NCBI GenBank assembly: GCA_963693285.1
Contig: OY848917.1
Coordinates: forward strand, 28,397,745-28,461,744
DNA: 64,000 nt
Reading direction: 5' to 3'
Source of the DNA: Xestospongia muta
Lineage: Eukaryota; Porifera; Demospongiae; Haplosclerida; Petrosiidae
Every line of letters begins with the position of its first letter. Position 1 is the first letter of the stretch. The position numbers and the translations under genes were made by a program. The notes beneath the pieces are model-generated. The model worked only from the letters and a program-made list of their open reading frames with translations. It ran no database searches and was not told the DNA's origin. Positions 1-11,400 of the stretch are shown here, piece after piece.

Positions 1-1214
1 AGTCACTGTGGATGCAATCAACTCAATCACTTACTAAGTTATGTAGTAGACGAGTGATATTATCAGAGCTAACTTCCATGTCAGGATTTGGGTCTGGGTC
101 AGGATCAAATCCTTCCAGGAAATTTCTAAAAGAATTTTCAGCATGCTTGTTATATGGTGCATTACTAAATGAGCTTTTCTGTAATGCTAATTCAACTGTT
201 TCTGCACTAGGCCACCTAGAGTAATCACTAGCACATTCAGTTTGTGAGGGACAGCGAATAATTGGCCTTATCCCAATAGGATTCCTAGGATCACAAGTTT
301 TTGCACTGCCAGAAGGAAACCAACAAACACTCTTCCAATTGTTTCCTCCGTAGTACCTACTAATTACAGACCCATTGATACCACGTTGACCAAGTTTATT
401 TACTGAAAATATACTTGTTCGGTCATCAGGGTCAGTCCAGTTCCAATATCGCACGGTAAAACTTGTGTCATTTAGTAATATTTGGACTTCTCTTTCAAAC
501 CACAGCAAAAAGAGACGATGCCATGTCAGAAATCCAGTTGACTCATGAGCATAGTCATTAGCTAAATAATGTAAATGAGAAATATATAGTGATTATTTAA
601 TTATATTTGACAGCTTGTCTAACGTACGTACCTGATCCTGAACTATTATGGTCTGCATTGTTTTTACCAACATAATGATGCATCCATACAAACATATCGA
701 ATATAGAAATATCTACGGCTTCTGCATTAAGAGCATTTCCATCAGTTTCATTAAAAACTAGTATAACATAGCGACTTTCGTCTGCATTCTTTGATCTGTT
801 CAGCATGGTGTTGTACTCGGCCCATTCGGCGTCGGTCATATCTGCTAAACTTTGACGTTGTCGTAGCGAAGATTTCGTGTTGCAGTCATTGCCTTCATAA
901 CCAAATTTGCATTCTCCACAATCATAACCAGCGTAATTACCATTGCAGTGACAGGTTTGTCTAAAGAAATAAGAGGGCCAGTTGAGACGTGGATCACCAT
1001 CATCGGTATAGCGAGTATTACAATAGTCAGACACAGAAAGACATCGTCCTCGACCTAAATCAGTTCCACATGCTGTTGTTGCTCCGGATGGAATTGGACA
1101 ACATGTACGACTTGTCAAAATAGCTTTAGTGGAGCAAACTTTAGGGATTTGAGCTTGCACTAAACAGTAGGTCGTAATCGACAGCAGTAACCAGAGCATT
1201 GTCAAAATTTTCAT
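1..1214 (-). CDS. Secreted tyrosinase, 5' part (gene runs off the window)
   Basis: Two exons are read on the minus strand: 632-1214 (start codon at 1214) and 35-561. A gtaagt donor follows position 35, so further exons lie before base 1. The first about 21 residues are a hydrophobic signal peptide. A Cys-rich, EGF-like segment (about residues 25-110) follows, as in animal tyrosinases. The copper-A site is spread over both exons: MHHYV near residue 178, then YAHES and TWHRLFLLWFERE after the intron, then the YWNW motif typical of the family. The last visible residues, LLHNL, look like the start of the copper-B site; the rest of copper B is outside the window. Tyrosinases oxidise phenols and catechols in pigment formation, matrix cross-linking or defence. 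Which role applies here is unknown. The family call is strong; whether the enzyme is active cannot be judged without copper B. Confidence 0.9.
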
Positions 1215-1334
1215 TTTCTGATCGTGATATGAATCACAAAGAAAAACTTGATTGAGATAGTTTTATAACTGCAACCCTGAGTGACGCTTAAAGACGTCAC
1301 GTCCTCTTCCAGCCTCTTTCCCGGAGTTCGGAAG

Positions 1335-1627
1335 TAGCATACGTCACCCGACCTGTCATCAAATCTGCTATACTCCTTTGATACATGCATATAGTTTTAC
1401 GTTAAATCGAATTTATTTCCATTAATACATAACTGTCTGTTGCTATGGACATAAATTACATTATCCACTTACCAGCAGCAAGGTCATGGTACTGGTATGT
1501 GGTTAATATAATTTATGATAATCATGTATTAATAGAAGTATATGTTTGATATATGTAAAACTATATACATGTATCAAAAGGAGTATAGCAGCTATGATGG
1601 TGGGTCGAGTGACATATGTTGGGTAGC
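1335..1627. repeat. Imperfect inverted repeat (MITE-like hairpin) upstream of the tyrosinase
   Basis: Bases 1335-1401 and 1552-1627 are imperfect reverse complements of each other. Both arms hold GCTATACTCCTTTTGATACA-type and CATATAGTTTTAC-type cores. The arms are about 65-70 bases long with a spacer of about 150 bases. No target duplication was confirmed. It lies about 120 bases upstream of the tyrosinase start codon, so it could also affect that promoter. Confidence 0.6.
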
Positions 1628-1736
1628 ATGTAGACACCATCCTGCAATTAGTTGACAATGAGGTAGTCCAAAACAGTATGTTTTAACATATTCCAATCGC
1701 ATGTTCATCAAAGTAGCTTGTTGTGTGGAATTGTAA

Positions 1737-2157
1737 GGTTTATAGAAACATTATAAAGATGTCATTTAACAATCAACAACCTTTAATATATATTCCCATA
1801 TTTTAATTTGGACATAAGTTAGGTTTATAGAAACATTATAAAGATGTCATTTAACAATCAACAACCTTTAATATATATTCCCATATTTTAATTTGGACAC
1901 AAGTTAGGTTTATAGAAACATTATAAAGATGTCATTTAACAATCAACAACCTTTAATATATATTCCCATATTTTAATTTGGACATAAGTTAGGTTTATAG
2001 AAACATTATAAAGATGTCATTTAACAATCAACAACCTTTAATATATATTCCCATATTTTAATTTGGACATAAGTTAGGTTTATAGAAACATTATAAAGAT
2101 GTCATTTAACCATCAACAACCTTTAACATTCCCATATTTTAATTTGGACACAAGTTA
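1737..2157. repeat. 85-base tandem repeat, about 4.9 copies
   Basis: The unit begins GGTTTATAGAAACATTATAA and recurs at 1737, 1822, 1907, 1992 and 2077, a period of exactly 85 bases. Copies 1-4 are nearly identical. The last copy lacks about 6-8 bases of the TATA-rich middle. The homogeneity points to recent expansion. Coding potential was not seen. Confidence 0.95.
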
Positions 2158-3377
2158 CAATATAGCATGTGCATTACTCATTGATCATGACATTTAATTT
2201 AAAGCAAACCTTGTATTCTTTCTATCACTATAAACAAACCAATTACTGCCCAAACATCAGTAGTCAAGTGATTCCCTATGTTGACTAAACACTAACATTA
2301 TGCTCCTGCACTTAAGATATGACGGTGTACATAATTTTAATTTAATTAACAAATTGGGGTAGTATTTTTTATTAAAAAGAATAACAAATTCTGCACTAAA
2401 CTGTCAATTATGTGACATGATTATATCAGTGGATGATAAAACAATGAATCTTTGATGTTTTGGTATACACTGCTACCGAATTGGTCCGTTGACTGCCACG
2501 CCCGCCTTATCGCCCAGGGGAGTGGCAGTTATTGTACAGCCGGAAAAGGATGAAACCCAACGTAGGTGTTGGGTGGAGCTGGGAGTTAATTAAGTAATTC
2601 CATTAGTAAAGATTAAGCAGATTTGAAAAAGCTGGAGTGTTTTTGATAAAGCTGTAAAGGTAAAACTTGTGAATTGTTTTACTACTCTATAAGATATTTA
2701 ATGTAATTCAGGGTATAGTTGTATCATTGTTATAGTGGATACCTTGGAAGTTGTTGCCAGTATATTAAGAACAATTTCAAAAGAAAAGAAAGTTTGTTCC
2801 CAGCCACAGAGATCATTTCAATTATCTTATGGAGCATATGAGTATTATGAAAAGATTTAAGGTTTACGATTTGGAGTCTAGCAATTAGTGACCACACCCA
2901 CTCAAATAATTATGATTGCTTTACCATGTCTAGATATCCACTTGCTTAATGTGAGAAAAGACATCTGGTGACTTTAGTCTAATACCTTGGCATTTAAACC
3001 ACTTAGGATACCAATCAGAATACTTTAAGTCTTTGTTATACTCAGATGCACAAGTTATTGATGAAAATAAGGTGCGATATAAAGAGTAAAGTATAGTTAT
3101 TTTGAAAGCAGGTCCTGTAGCTAACATAGTAAGTACTTCTCTTATCATTTGAAGAAAATCTTATGACCATAGTGTCCATGAGTGACATTATGTTATAATA
3201 ATGGCACAATGCTAGGACTTTAATCTCATCAGACACACTTTCTTGCATTAAGTGAGTGGGAGTCTGCTTAGTCTGGGCAGAGACTACTTTTCCATCTTCA
3301 TGATTTGACAATGAACAAAAAGACAAGCACTGCAAATCTCACACACACACGGATGGTAGTTAACTGTACCCCTCCTT

Positions 3378-3379
<2 letters not shown>
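2158..3379. other. Intergenic, no gene seen
   Basis: No supported exon was found. A short stem-loop lies near 2491-2528, formed by CTGCCAC and GTGGCAG arms. The rest is AT-rich spacer. Confidence 0.6.

Positions 3380-3468
<89 letters not shown>
3380..3468. repeat. (CA)n microsatellite
   Basis: About 44 uninterrupted CA dinucleotides. Long apparent reading frames across it on both strands are artefacts of the repeat. Confidence 0.98.
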
Positions 3469-3471
<3 letters not shown>

Positions 3472-3908
3472 GATGTTGAAATTATTTAAGTCAAGATTAA
3501 TTTGTTTCATTCAGAGGCTGCATGATCTCTGTACTCTATTCTCCATAATAAAGGATCTTTTAAAGGTTTTTCATGATACCTTAAGTCCTTATGTCTCCTT
3601 GAATGATGAGTACATTGATTATATGAACTAATTATATGCTAATCAACCAACATTTTAAATAGATTTCATATCTACATCAAGGTGTATGTCTTGCCATTGT
3701 TAGTCTATGCCCTAAATAACGTACAACTTTTATTTATTTCTGATACTTGGGTTATTAAGTAGCAAGATGAACTGATGTTGAAAATTGTTTTAGTAGAAGT
3801 AGTTATTTTGTAATACCACAAGTATAACTGTACCTTATTTTGTTATGACAAGTGCAGTCTTTTAGTGAAAATCGGCTAATTTATTTATTTTTCTTGAACT
3901 ATGTAGTT

Positions 3909-5930
3909 ATGGCAACAGCTGATGATGTTGATAACACTTCATATCAGGTTCTACGTGACTTTGTTGATAGGATTGTTACGTCTGGTATAGAGCATGCACC
4001 TTTAGCCAGAAAGCTTTTCACCAAAAAAATTTTAAGTGACGAGAAATATGAAGCTGTCATTGATCGATATACTGGTCAGACAAATCGGGAACGTCTTGAT
4101 ATGATAATGTTAGAAGTTCAAAGTGCTGTTAAAAGTGATGAGACTGTCCTAGATACCTTCATTGAGATTCTTAAGGACTTAAGTAGTAAAGCTGGTGCTA
4201 CCTTAGCCAAAGAACTAGAAATTGCCAGTCATAAAGGTAAGTATAATTTATCATTGTTTTTTGAATTAATAACTTGTTTATAATAACAGAAATAGGTAGT
4301 GTACCCTTTGTATGTAGTTACAAGATATCATGCAATGCTATAAGATCAACTGAATTGTCACATGTAGACCAGTTGTGCTTTTATATGTGTATATAAATTT
4401 ATAACCACCCTAAAATCAAGGTTCCTTTTACAGTCTAACAATGACTATTAACCTCTTTAATGGACAAATTAACAAATAAGTATATAGTCTAGAAGGATAA
4501 AATTAGAGCGTGAATGTTCATTTATTTTGTGACTGATGTGTGTACTGAAACAAATGGTGTAAATTCATTTAGTACTTATTGTAATGTTCAGGTAGACAGA
4601 CTGCTCTACTATTATTTTTACTGGATATAATTGGAGCATTTGCTTCGATATACTGTACAAATGATGCATCTCCTTGCTTTTTTAGATATTCAAAAAATAA
4701 CTGATGAAAAAATCACTTTCAGTGAGTTTATATCAGTGTGTATCTGTTTTTATCTATTAATGTTTTCACATTTTCTCTAGATCAGACATTGCCTCCTGTT
4801 CAGCCTGTAATATCTCGTCCCACTAAACCTGTCTCAGAATGTAAGTTTCTTTTATCTGTTATAATAATAAGGTTTTGTTTGAACTACCAAATCTGAGCAT
4901 TTTTTTACCAAATAAATTTATGCATGTAAAGTCATGCTCAACAGAGACAGCCAATCATATTAATTTTAATGATCAAAGGAAAATATGTGATTCTAATTTT
5001 ATAGATTATGTTATTATATATGAAATTTTGAATAGTATTGTCAAGTAAATATATGATATATGGTACTACTATTATAACAGTAGGACATACAATTTTTTAT
5101 AAAGAAATTATTATGCTTGTTTATTTGTAATCCAATGTTTATTCTATGAAAACACGTAACATTGTCATATTTTTGACATTTCTCTTTGATGTAGATATAA
5201 AGAAAAGTATGAAAGCTTGTGGTATAGAACTAAATAGCTTGTACCAAGTTGTCAATGATCAACATTTGCTGATACTAGCCAAAAAGATAGATAGGTACTA
5301 TTATATATTACCTTCAGCAGACATAGAAGCTGTGAAGAGGGAGTGTCAGCGAGATGAGATGAGATGTAGGATTAAGGTATTGCGTCGATGGAAAGAACAA
5401 GAAGGAGATGACGCTACCTATTTAGAACTGGCTCAATTATTAGAATCTGGTGGAAGGAAAGATCTTGTTGATCTGGTTATGAAGTTGGTAGGAAATGATA
5501 ATTTTGCAGAAGGTAAATTAACTTTACACTATTTAATATAAAGTTAACAGACAATAAATGTTCTGTGTGGCTTATAAGGTTTTCTCTTTCAGACAAGGTA
5601 ACAGTCAGAGCTAAAAGGAAGGGCCTATCGAATGATGTCCTCAAATCATGTACTGTCTACAGCGACCAACCTGTTGTAGAAAGCATATCTAAAAAAATAG
5701 ATTATTATTTGGTAGGCTCTTGGCTAGGATATACTGATGAACAATTGCAGGCTATTAAATATAACAACGATGATGAAGAAGATCGTAGGAAGAAATTATT
5801 AGAACTATGGTGTCAAGAAAATGGAAAAGAAGCTACTGTTTGGAAGTTGTCATTAGCTCTGGCTAGTTGTGATAGGATTGATCTTCTGGATCAATTACTT
5901 GCATGGATTCTACATTCATCTTCTAGGTAA
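3909..5930 (+). CDS. CARD-death-death adaptor-like protein
   Basis: Exons read: 3909-4236, 4686-4721 (small, less certain), 4781-4840, 5195-5512 and 5593-5930. All internal junctions are phase 1 with gtaagt-like donors, giving about 359 residues. Exon 1 encodes a six-helix CARD-like domain (about residues 8-95), seen in LRDFVDRIV, ARKLFTKKILSDEKYEAVID and a following amphipathic helix. The small exons supply a Pro/Lys linker. Exon 4 holds one death domain (about 165-237, with the core Trp in LRRWKEQEGDDATYLELAQL). Exon 5 holds a second (about 270-350, LWCQENGKEATVWKLSLAL). There is no enzymatic domain, so an adaptor role linking CARD and DD partners in apoptosis or innate signalling is inferred. 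The start was chosen because a splice acceptor (ctatgtag) precedes it by two bases, suggesting a 5' UTR intron. The end could differ: a possible donor overlaps the stop at 5928-5930. Confidence 0.8.
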
Positions 5931-6354
5931 ATGGAGACTGTACTATTTAAGATTTTATAATAATGCAATGTTTTTTTACCTGTAATGTGAACCAGGGCAG
6001 GCAATTCACAACTTATTTTTTAAGATAGATCATAATGATTGTATATGAGTGTCTTTGATATGCAAATAGAACATTTGTATCACATGTGGTCATCTATTTG
6101 CGTTTTAGTCTTCTTCTTGCAGGGCTGTTGATAATAAAAGTCAATTTTCTATTTTCAGATATATTAAAAGATATCCTTGAAAGTACTTTCTCAATTATAC
6201 ATTATAAGGAGGTTATGTGTCGTTATTAAGCATTTTTAATTATGATTACTAATGCTATTTTGTTTTTAGCTTATAAATACAATGACAGCTATGATAACTG
6301 GCAATTGATACTGTAAAGAGGTTGTACATGCATTAATTACATAATGTTTTAAAT

Positions 6355-6803
6355 CAGCTTTCAAAAGGAACCTCTTGTTGAGCTTTCTAATTATCGTAAA
6401 CATCATGATGAAACTAAATGAGACATTCACGCCACTTGAAAGAGCTCTAGCAGATAGAATTGTTTATTATAAACATATATATATCAAACCCAACATCTGA
6501 AGTATATAGTATGTTTTAATAGAGTTTGAGTTATTATCAAAAGTTCATATCAATACAAGAGAGAATTGTTATGGTTCTATTGGAAAATGGTGTTAATAAA
6601 TAATCCATAAACTGTTTAATAGGGCAGACTCTTCCGTCTATCTAAAAGAGATTTTAATCCATTTGTTATTTCAATCATCCATCCATTTTTTTTTCCATCG
6701 AACCTCACCTGACTAGACCAAGTACCTGAACAGTGCTTTAATATATGTAAAATGTAAGTCGACTATATAGTTCTTCTCTTTGGTGAGTTATATAATAGAC
6801 CCA
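6355..6803 (-). pseudogene. Decayed START-domain gene copy (last two exons)
   Basis: Bases 6355-6590 match the last exon of the START genes at 14489, 17398 and 22910 on the same strand. They share GAGCTCTAGCAGATAGAAT-type blocks and the region before AGAGAGAATTGTT. Bases 6700-6803 match their fifth exon, with TATAAAATGTAAGT-like and GTTCTTCTCTTTGGTGAGTTA blocks. The intron remnant between them matches the 14489-16636 gene best (GGGCAGACTCTTCC block). Indels and stops break every frame, and exons 1-4 are not found. Confidence 0.85.
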
Positions 6804-6830
6804 AAAACTGTGAAATTCTATTTTATACAT

Positions 6831-6926
6831 AGCTTACAAAATAAACTCTTCACGGCACTGGAAGAATGCAATTTGACTGCAAATCGAACATTAGTAGAGA
6901 TACTGAATGCCCATGGTATGTTATAG
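6831..6926 (+). CDS. Possible orphan exon, death-domain-like tail
   Basis: A polypyrimidine/AG acceptor ends at 6830. An open frame follows that reads LFTALEECNLTANRTLVEIL and stops at 6924-6926. The pattern resembles the last two helices of a death domain. It could be an alternative 3' exon of the CARD-DD-DD gene, whose last exon has a possible donor at its stop codon. It could equally be chance. No second support exists. Confidence 0.25.
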   Translation, partial: SLQNKLFTALEECNLTANRTLVEILNAHGML

Positions 6927-7211
6927 CATGTTAAAAGCTTTGGGGAAACGACTTAATGCTGACATAGCCCCTGACAGTATGCTCAAACTTGTATGCGTTT
7001 TCGTATCAGGCACTAGTACTACTGTGTGGTTAGACATTATGACGCAATTGCACATTCTCAGAATAATAGTCGTGGCAATCATGAATATCAGTTGTGGCCT
7101 AAATAGATGTGTTTGTAAACTGTAGATGCGGAGTTCCTTTGATTGTATTATAGTCAATCTTTAATTAGACAGCAACAAAATAGACAATGCACAAACTAAT
7201 CAAATTAATAA

Positions 7212-7674
7212 TTATGCAGATTTTTTCCAGTCAGTTTTTTTTAGATATTTATCGTAAAGAGTTGTGGTAAGCTTCTCTTCAATTTCCTTCAAAAGGTCTA
7301 CATTGCCTCCAAAAGTCTTGCTCTTTATCATGTCTATTATGGTCTTCCAGATGTAATCAGAACGCTGAGTTTCAATCCATTTTTGCAAGACTTGAGAGAG
7401 CTTTACTGTGTCAGATTCTCTGCTGCGTTGTAATCCCATTAGAGTAGCATTTGGCACCTTCAGGTACACTCCAATTTCATAATACATAAAGTTATAATCA
7501 GCTAATAGTTCAACAAGGTCATGCTTCTCTGGGGATTTGTTGAGAATCAATTTTAGCTCGTTATCGATATCTATATAATTAATAATATAGGGAGATACGA
7601 GATTGAGGGGTAATTTACCTATTGTCATAGCACTAAGCCATCAATCAATAGTAATGTCTATACTTACCCGACAT
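7212..7674 (-). CDS. Single death-domain protein
   Basis: A seven-base coding micro-exon (7668-7674, ATG TCG G) is followed by a gtaagt donor. The second exon, 7212-7618, joins in phase 1, giving about 137 residues. Residues of about 30-110 form a death-like fold: an EIGVYLKVPNATLMGLQRS block, then KLSQVLQKWIETQ, then a tryptophan-led helix (IWKTIIDMI). The same blocks occur in the genes at 25205 and 26110, which also start with a seven-base micro-exon encoding Met-Ser-Gly. A tail ending in YDKYLKK weakly recalls the tail motif of those paralogues. No other domain is present, so this is probably a small adaptor or decoy. The gene is convergent to the CARD-DD-DD gene. Confidence 0.75.
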
Positions 7675-8446
7675 TATGTTTAACAACAAGACTATAATAG
7701 TGCAGTGACAGTTACAAATAGCTGACTCGGAGAACCTGGGCGTCAACCATAGACTACGTAATTGGGATCGCACGTGATCGGTATAGCCAATGAGGACTGA
7801 ATGTACACATTTCTTGGCAGTGCGAACACAGAGCAGAATATCTTGCAGTGCTTAAAGAATCAAGGTTATTTATATCGATCAACACGTTGTCTATATATTT
7901 TTGTTAATAATGCATTGTAAAATGTTTACAAAAATTTAATGTTCTTGAATTGCTCGTTTGTACTAAAAAACACTTTTGGGACTCTAACCTCTTATACCAA
8001 CTTTAATATTGTAATATTTTAACATAAATAGTATTAAAGAATAAAACTATATGGTTTTAAACCAATGACTTTGGAGTTAAGTCTTTTCACTTAAATGATA
8101 AATCAAGTGGAAAGGTCATCAAGATATTCATACTTTTGGCGCTCTAGAACTTGTAACAAGCCATACACGAACGTTATTTTACTATGCAGAAATTGAATTA
8201 GAAACTCCAATTGTAGTTATTACAATGTAACAGTACATTGTTTATAAGGTGTGTACGTGAATTGCATAAGCATTTCCAATCCTTGTAAAAGTAGCCTCAC
8301 CCCTTAACTATGAAACTCTATGCATAAACTTGAAGTGGGCGAGTCCTTTAAATAATCTGAACTGCTACGGCAAGGTGAACGCGAAGAGGCTTTAGTTAAG
8401 CATATTCTTTTAAATTTAGTCGAAGTTCTAAACCTGGATTCACAAT

Positions 8447-11400
8447 ATGGCAAATGTACGTTAAAGTTTAATTATTGTGACAATATTATATATAATATAT
8501 TATTTTGACTATTTTATGCATCACATATGATAAAAATGGTGTGTTAAATATGGGACATGTTCATAGGAATATAATGGCATGTATACCAGTAGTATTGTAC
8601 CCAAACAGTACAGCAAGGGGGGGGGGGGAAACTGGATGGTAATAGTAGCTAAAATTCGAATTCAGGGATTTGATGATGTAACAAGCATGTAACTGTCATA
8701 TGATTGGGGTGTGGTATATAGTATGATTATTAATAATTTATTTCACAACAACTTTTCTATAACTTATAAGGACTAAACAAAAGAGTAATTATAATGTAGA
8801 TATGTCTTAATTGCAATGCTCAAGATGAATCTATGCATACAAACTTTATAATCGAGCAACATTAATGTTCCATATATCCTGTCATGCTTAATACTTGAAT
8901 CAGATTTCAGCTTCTGACTAAAATGAGAAAAAGATTGACTCAATATCATCAGTAAAGTATAATCATGGCCTTGTTAGTCCATTTTTGAATTAAAAATGAC
9001 TACTCTGTGCTTCCCACCAGTTCCACAATGTAATATTATAGGGTGTATGCCCATTGCCGTATGGTTAGTAACCTCTTGTTAGTTTGGCTTTATGATTATC
9101 ATTGTAATAATTATTAAGATAAGATTTATAGATAAATGCTGTACCTTTTGTTTTTTTTTATCTTTAACTTTGTAGTCAAAATCATCAAAACAAACCATTG
9201 ACAAAAAAGGTGAGCTATACAGCTAGTTTGTAATTATTACATTATCATATCTTTATGTTTAACTCTTCCTATTAATATAGTGTGATCAATAAGTATGGCA
9301 TTTTCAAAGGCAGCTATATCACCAATAATATATAAATGTTTGTACTAAAAACAATGAGACCAATAAATTGATTCACAAGATCAAAGTTAACATACTGGAA
9401 TTTAAAATAGTGTATATACTGTATTAATGACTAATATCATGCTAACTGTTATGTGTATGTGACTTGTCCAAAAGACTTGCAGCATTGAGTATTATATGGT
9501 ATGGTATTAAATTGGATATGGTTTAGCATTGTAAACATTAAATCTAAAATGTATGTACACATAGGAAGAAACCATTGTAGTTAGTTAATAATGAGTTCAT
9601 GTCAATTCTTATAAATGGTTAAAAGTAGATAGCTTTGATTCCCAATATTAGTTTACTTAACATTTCCTTGTTATGAATGGTTTACATAGTATACCAAATT
9701 ATGTGCAATAGGAAATGTATTTTTAATACCTCCTACTCATGACCTTATATAGTATAGCATATTAATTTAGTTTTCCCTATAGCCGGCTCTTCCTTTTAAT
9801 GAAATTGGAGGGTCCAATGATACTGTCAAGTTGACAGTATCATTGGATATTAAGTATTTAATAAGTAGGTAATGGATCATATATGGACTTCATGGACGAA
9901 TAATTCAGAATCCCATATCTTTGTTTTTGTGAGTGTACATTAGAATTGTTAGAAGACTAAATTATCGTTATATCTGTTGTATTGACAATACTGCTTTTAA
10001 TTGTTCTAACTAATAAATTATGTACGTTTTGTAATATTTATCATTTAAATAATGATTGTGAGTAAAATCTTAGACAAATAACTTTGTAACGACTAAGTCC
10101 TTTCACGATGATTCTGTAACTAAATGACAGTGAAGACATGTTTCTTCTAAGTATTCTCTTTTTTCTGTCTCCTACTACATGATTAGCCACTTATCACTGG
10201 TTAACATGTCCTTGAGTTCAACTAGAAGTGTAGTGGTTCTCAGAATAAAGAGCATCAAAGTCGTAATTATTATAATTTAAAATGTCAGGTAGAGTTCTTG
10301 TAAACTATCTACTTTATCTGTTATGCTATATTAAAAAAACTGTCCATTCTAATTATCAGGTATAGAGCCAAGTACATTGGTACTTGTACTTAAGTACTAT
10401 AAGTACATCTATGAAAGTACTTGTACTTATACTTATATCTTTGAATACACTATTTTGTGAAAAGCATTGTTCTCAAAAAAAATAAAACTTTGAATCTTGT
10501 AAAAGTTTCCCACTAACAGTATAATTATAGAATTTTTATTATATCTACATTTTATCCATAGATTTTAATAACCTTGCAATAAATCCAAACTTTAATGACT
10601 TTGAAAGACAAATGGGAGATGAAACGCGAGTTGGTGTAGCAGTAATATTTGCTAATGTTAGCAAAAGTGGTCCTACTGGAACAGACATTGATGTTAAGAC
10701 TGTGAGAACCACGTTTGAAAAGCTACAATATGCCGTCTTCATTGTTCTGGATCCAACATCAGACAACATTTTGGCCGTCTCTGAGTTTATGGCAAAAGAT
10801 TATCCATATGATCGCAAAATAGAAACTATTGTCATTTACTATGCAGGTCATGGAGGTAGTATTGATGGTAATGGGTACATCATTGGTGTTGATAACAAGA
10901 AGGTTGATATTAACGAAGGGATTGTTTCGTTGTTCCAACCTATGCATACTAAAACTATTGCAGATAGAAATTTGCTGTTTTTCTTTGATTGCTGTTTGTC
11001 ATCAGATGACCCACAAAATGAGCAACAACAACCTCAGAGTGGTCAGACTAAAGAGCAAGTGTTTGTGCCATCATATCTACCTCGTAAAGGAAAATATCTG
11101 ATTGCATATGCTACCTCAGTTGGTGAAAAATCTACAGGTAACTTTGTCAAAGGTGGTATTTGGACTTCAGCACTTTTTGATAATATCAAGAATTACGATC
11201 TACCCATAACAGCATTACTTGACAAGACCTGGAAAGATGTTGTTAATAAAGGAAAAAAAGACGGAACAACTGTACAAGGTTCGCATTATATTTCATCACT
11301 TGGAACATTTTTTCTTAGAGGTAGGTGTATACTTTACTTGTTTTTGATTTCACATATTCCTAATCTATTTTAATTTAACAGATCATAGAGAAGAGAAGGT

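Noticed and set aside
1737..2157. CRISPR-like array
   Set aside because: The repeat is a direct 85-base tandem array without unique spacers, in animal DNA.
3284..3631. Open frames across the CA repeat encoding Cys-Val or Thr-His runs
   Set aside because: They exist only because the dinucleotide repeat lacks stops; no splice sites or codon structure outside it.
6907..7157. Overlapping frames on both strands
   Set aside because: They start inside the orphan exon or spacer and have no recognisable domain or splice support.
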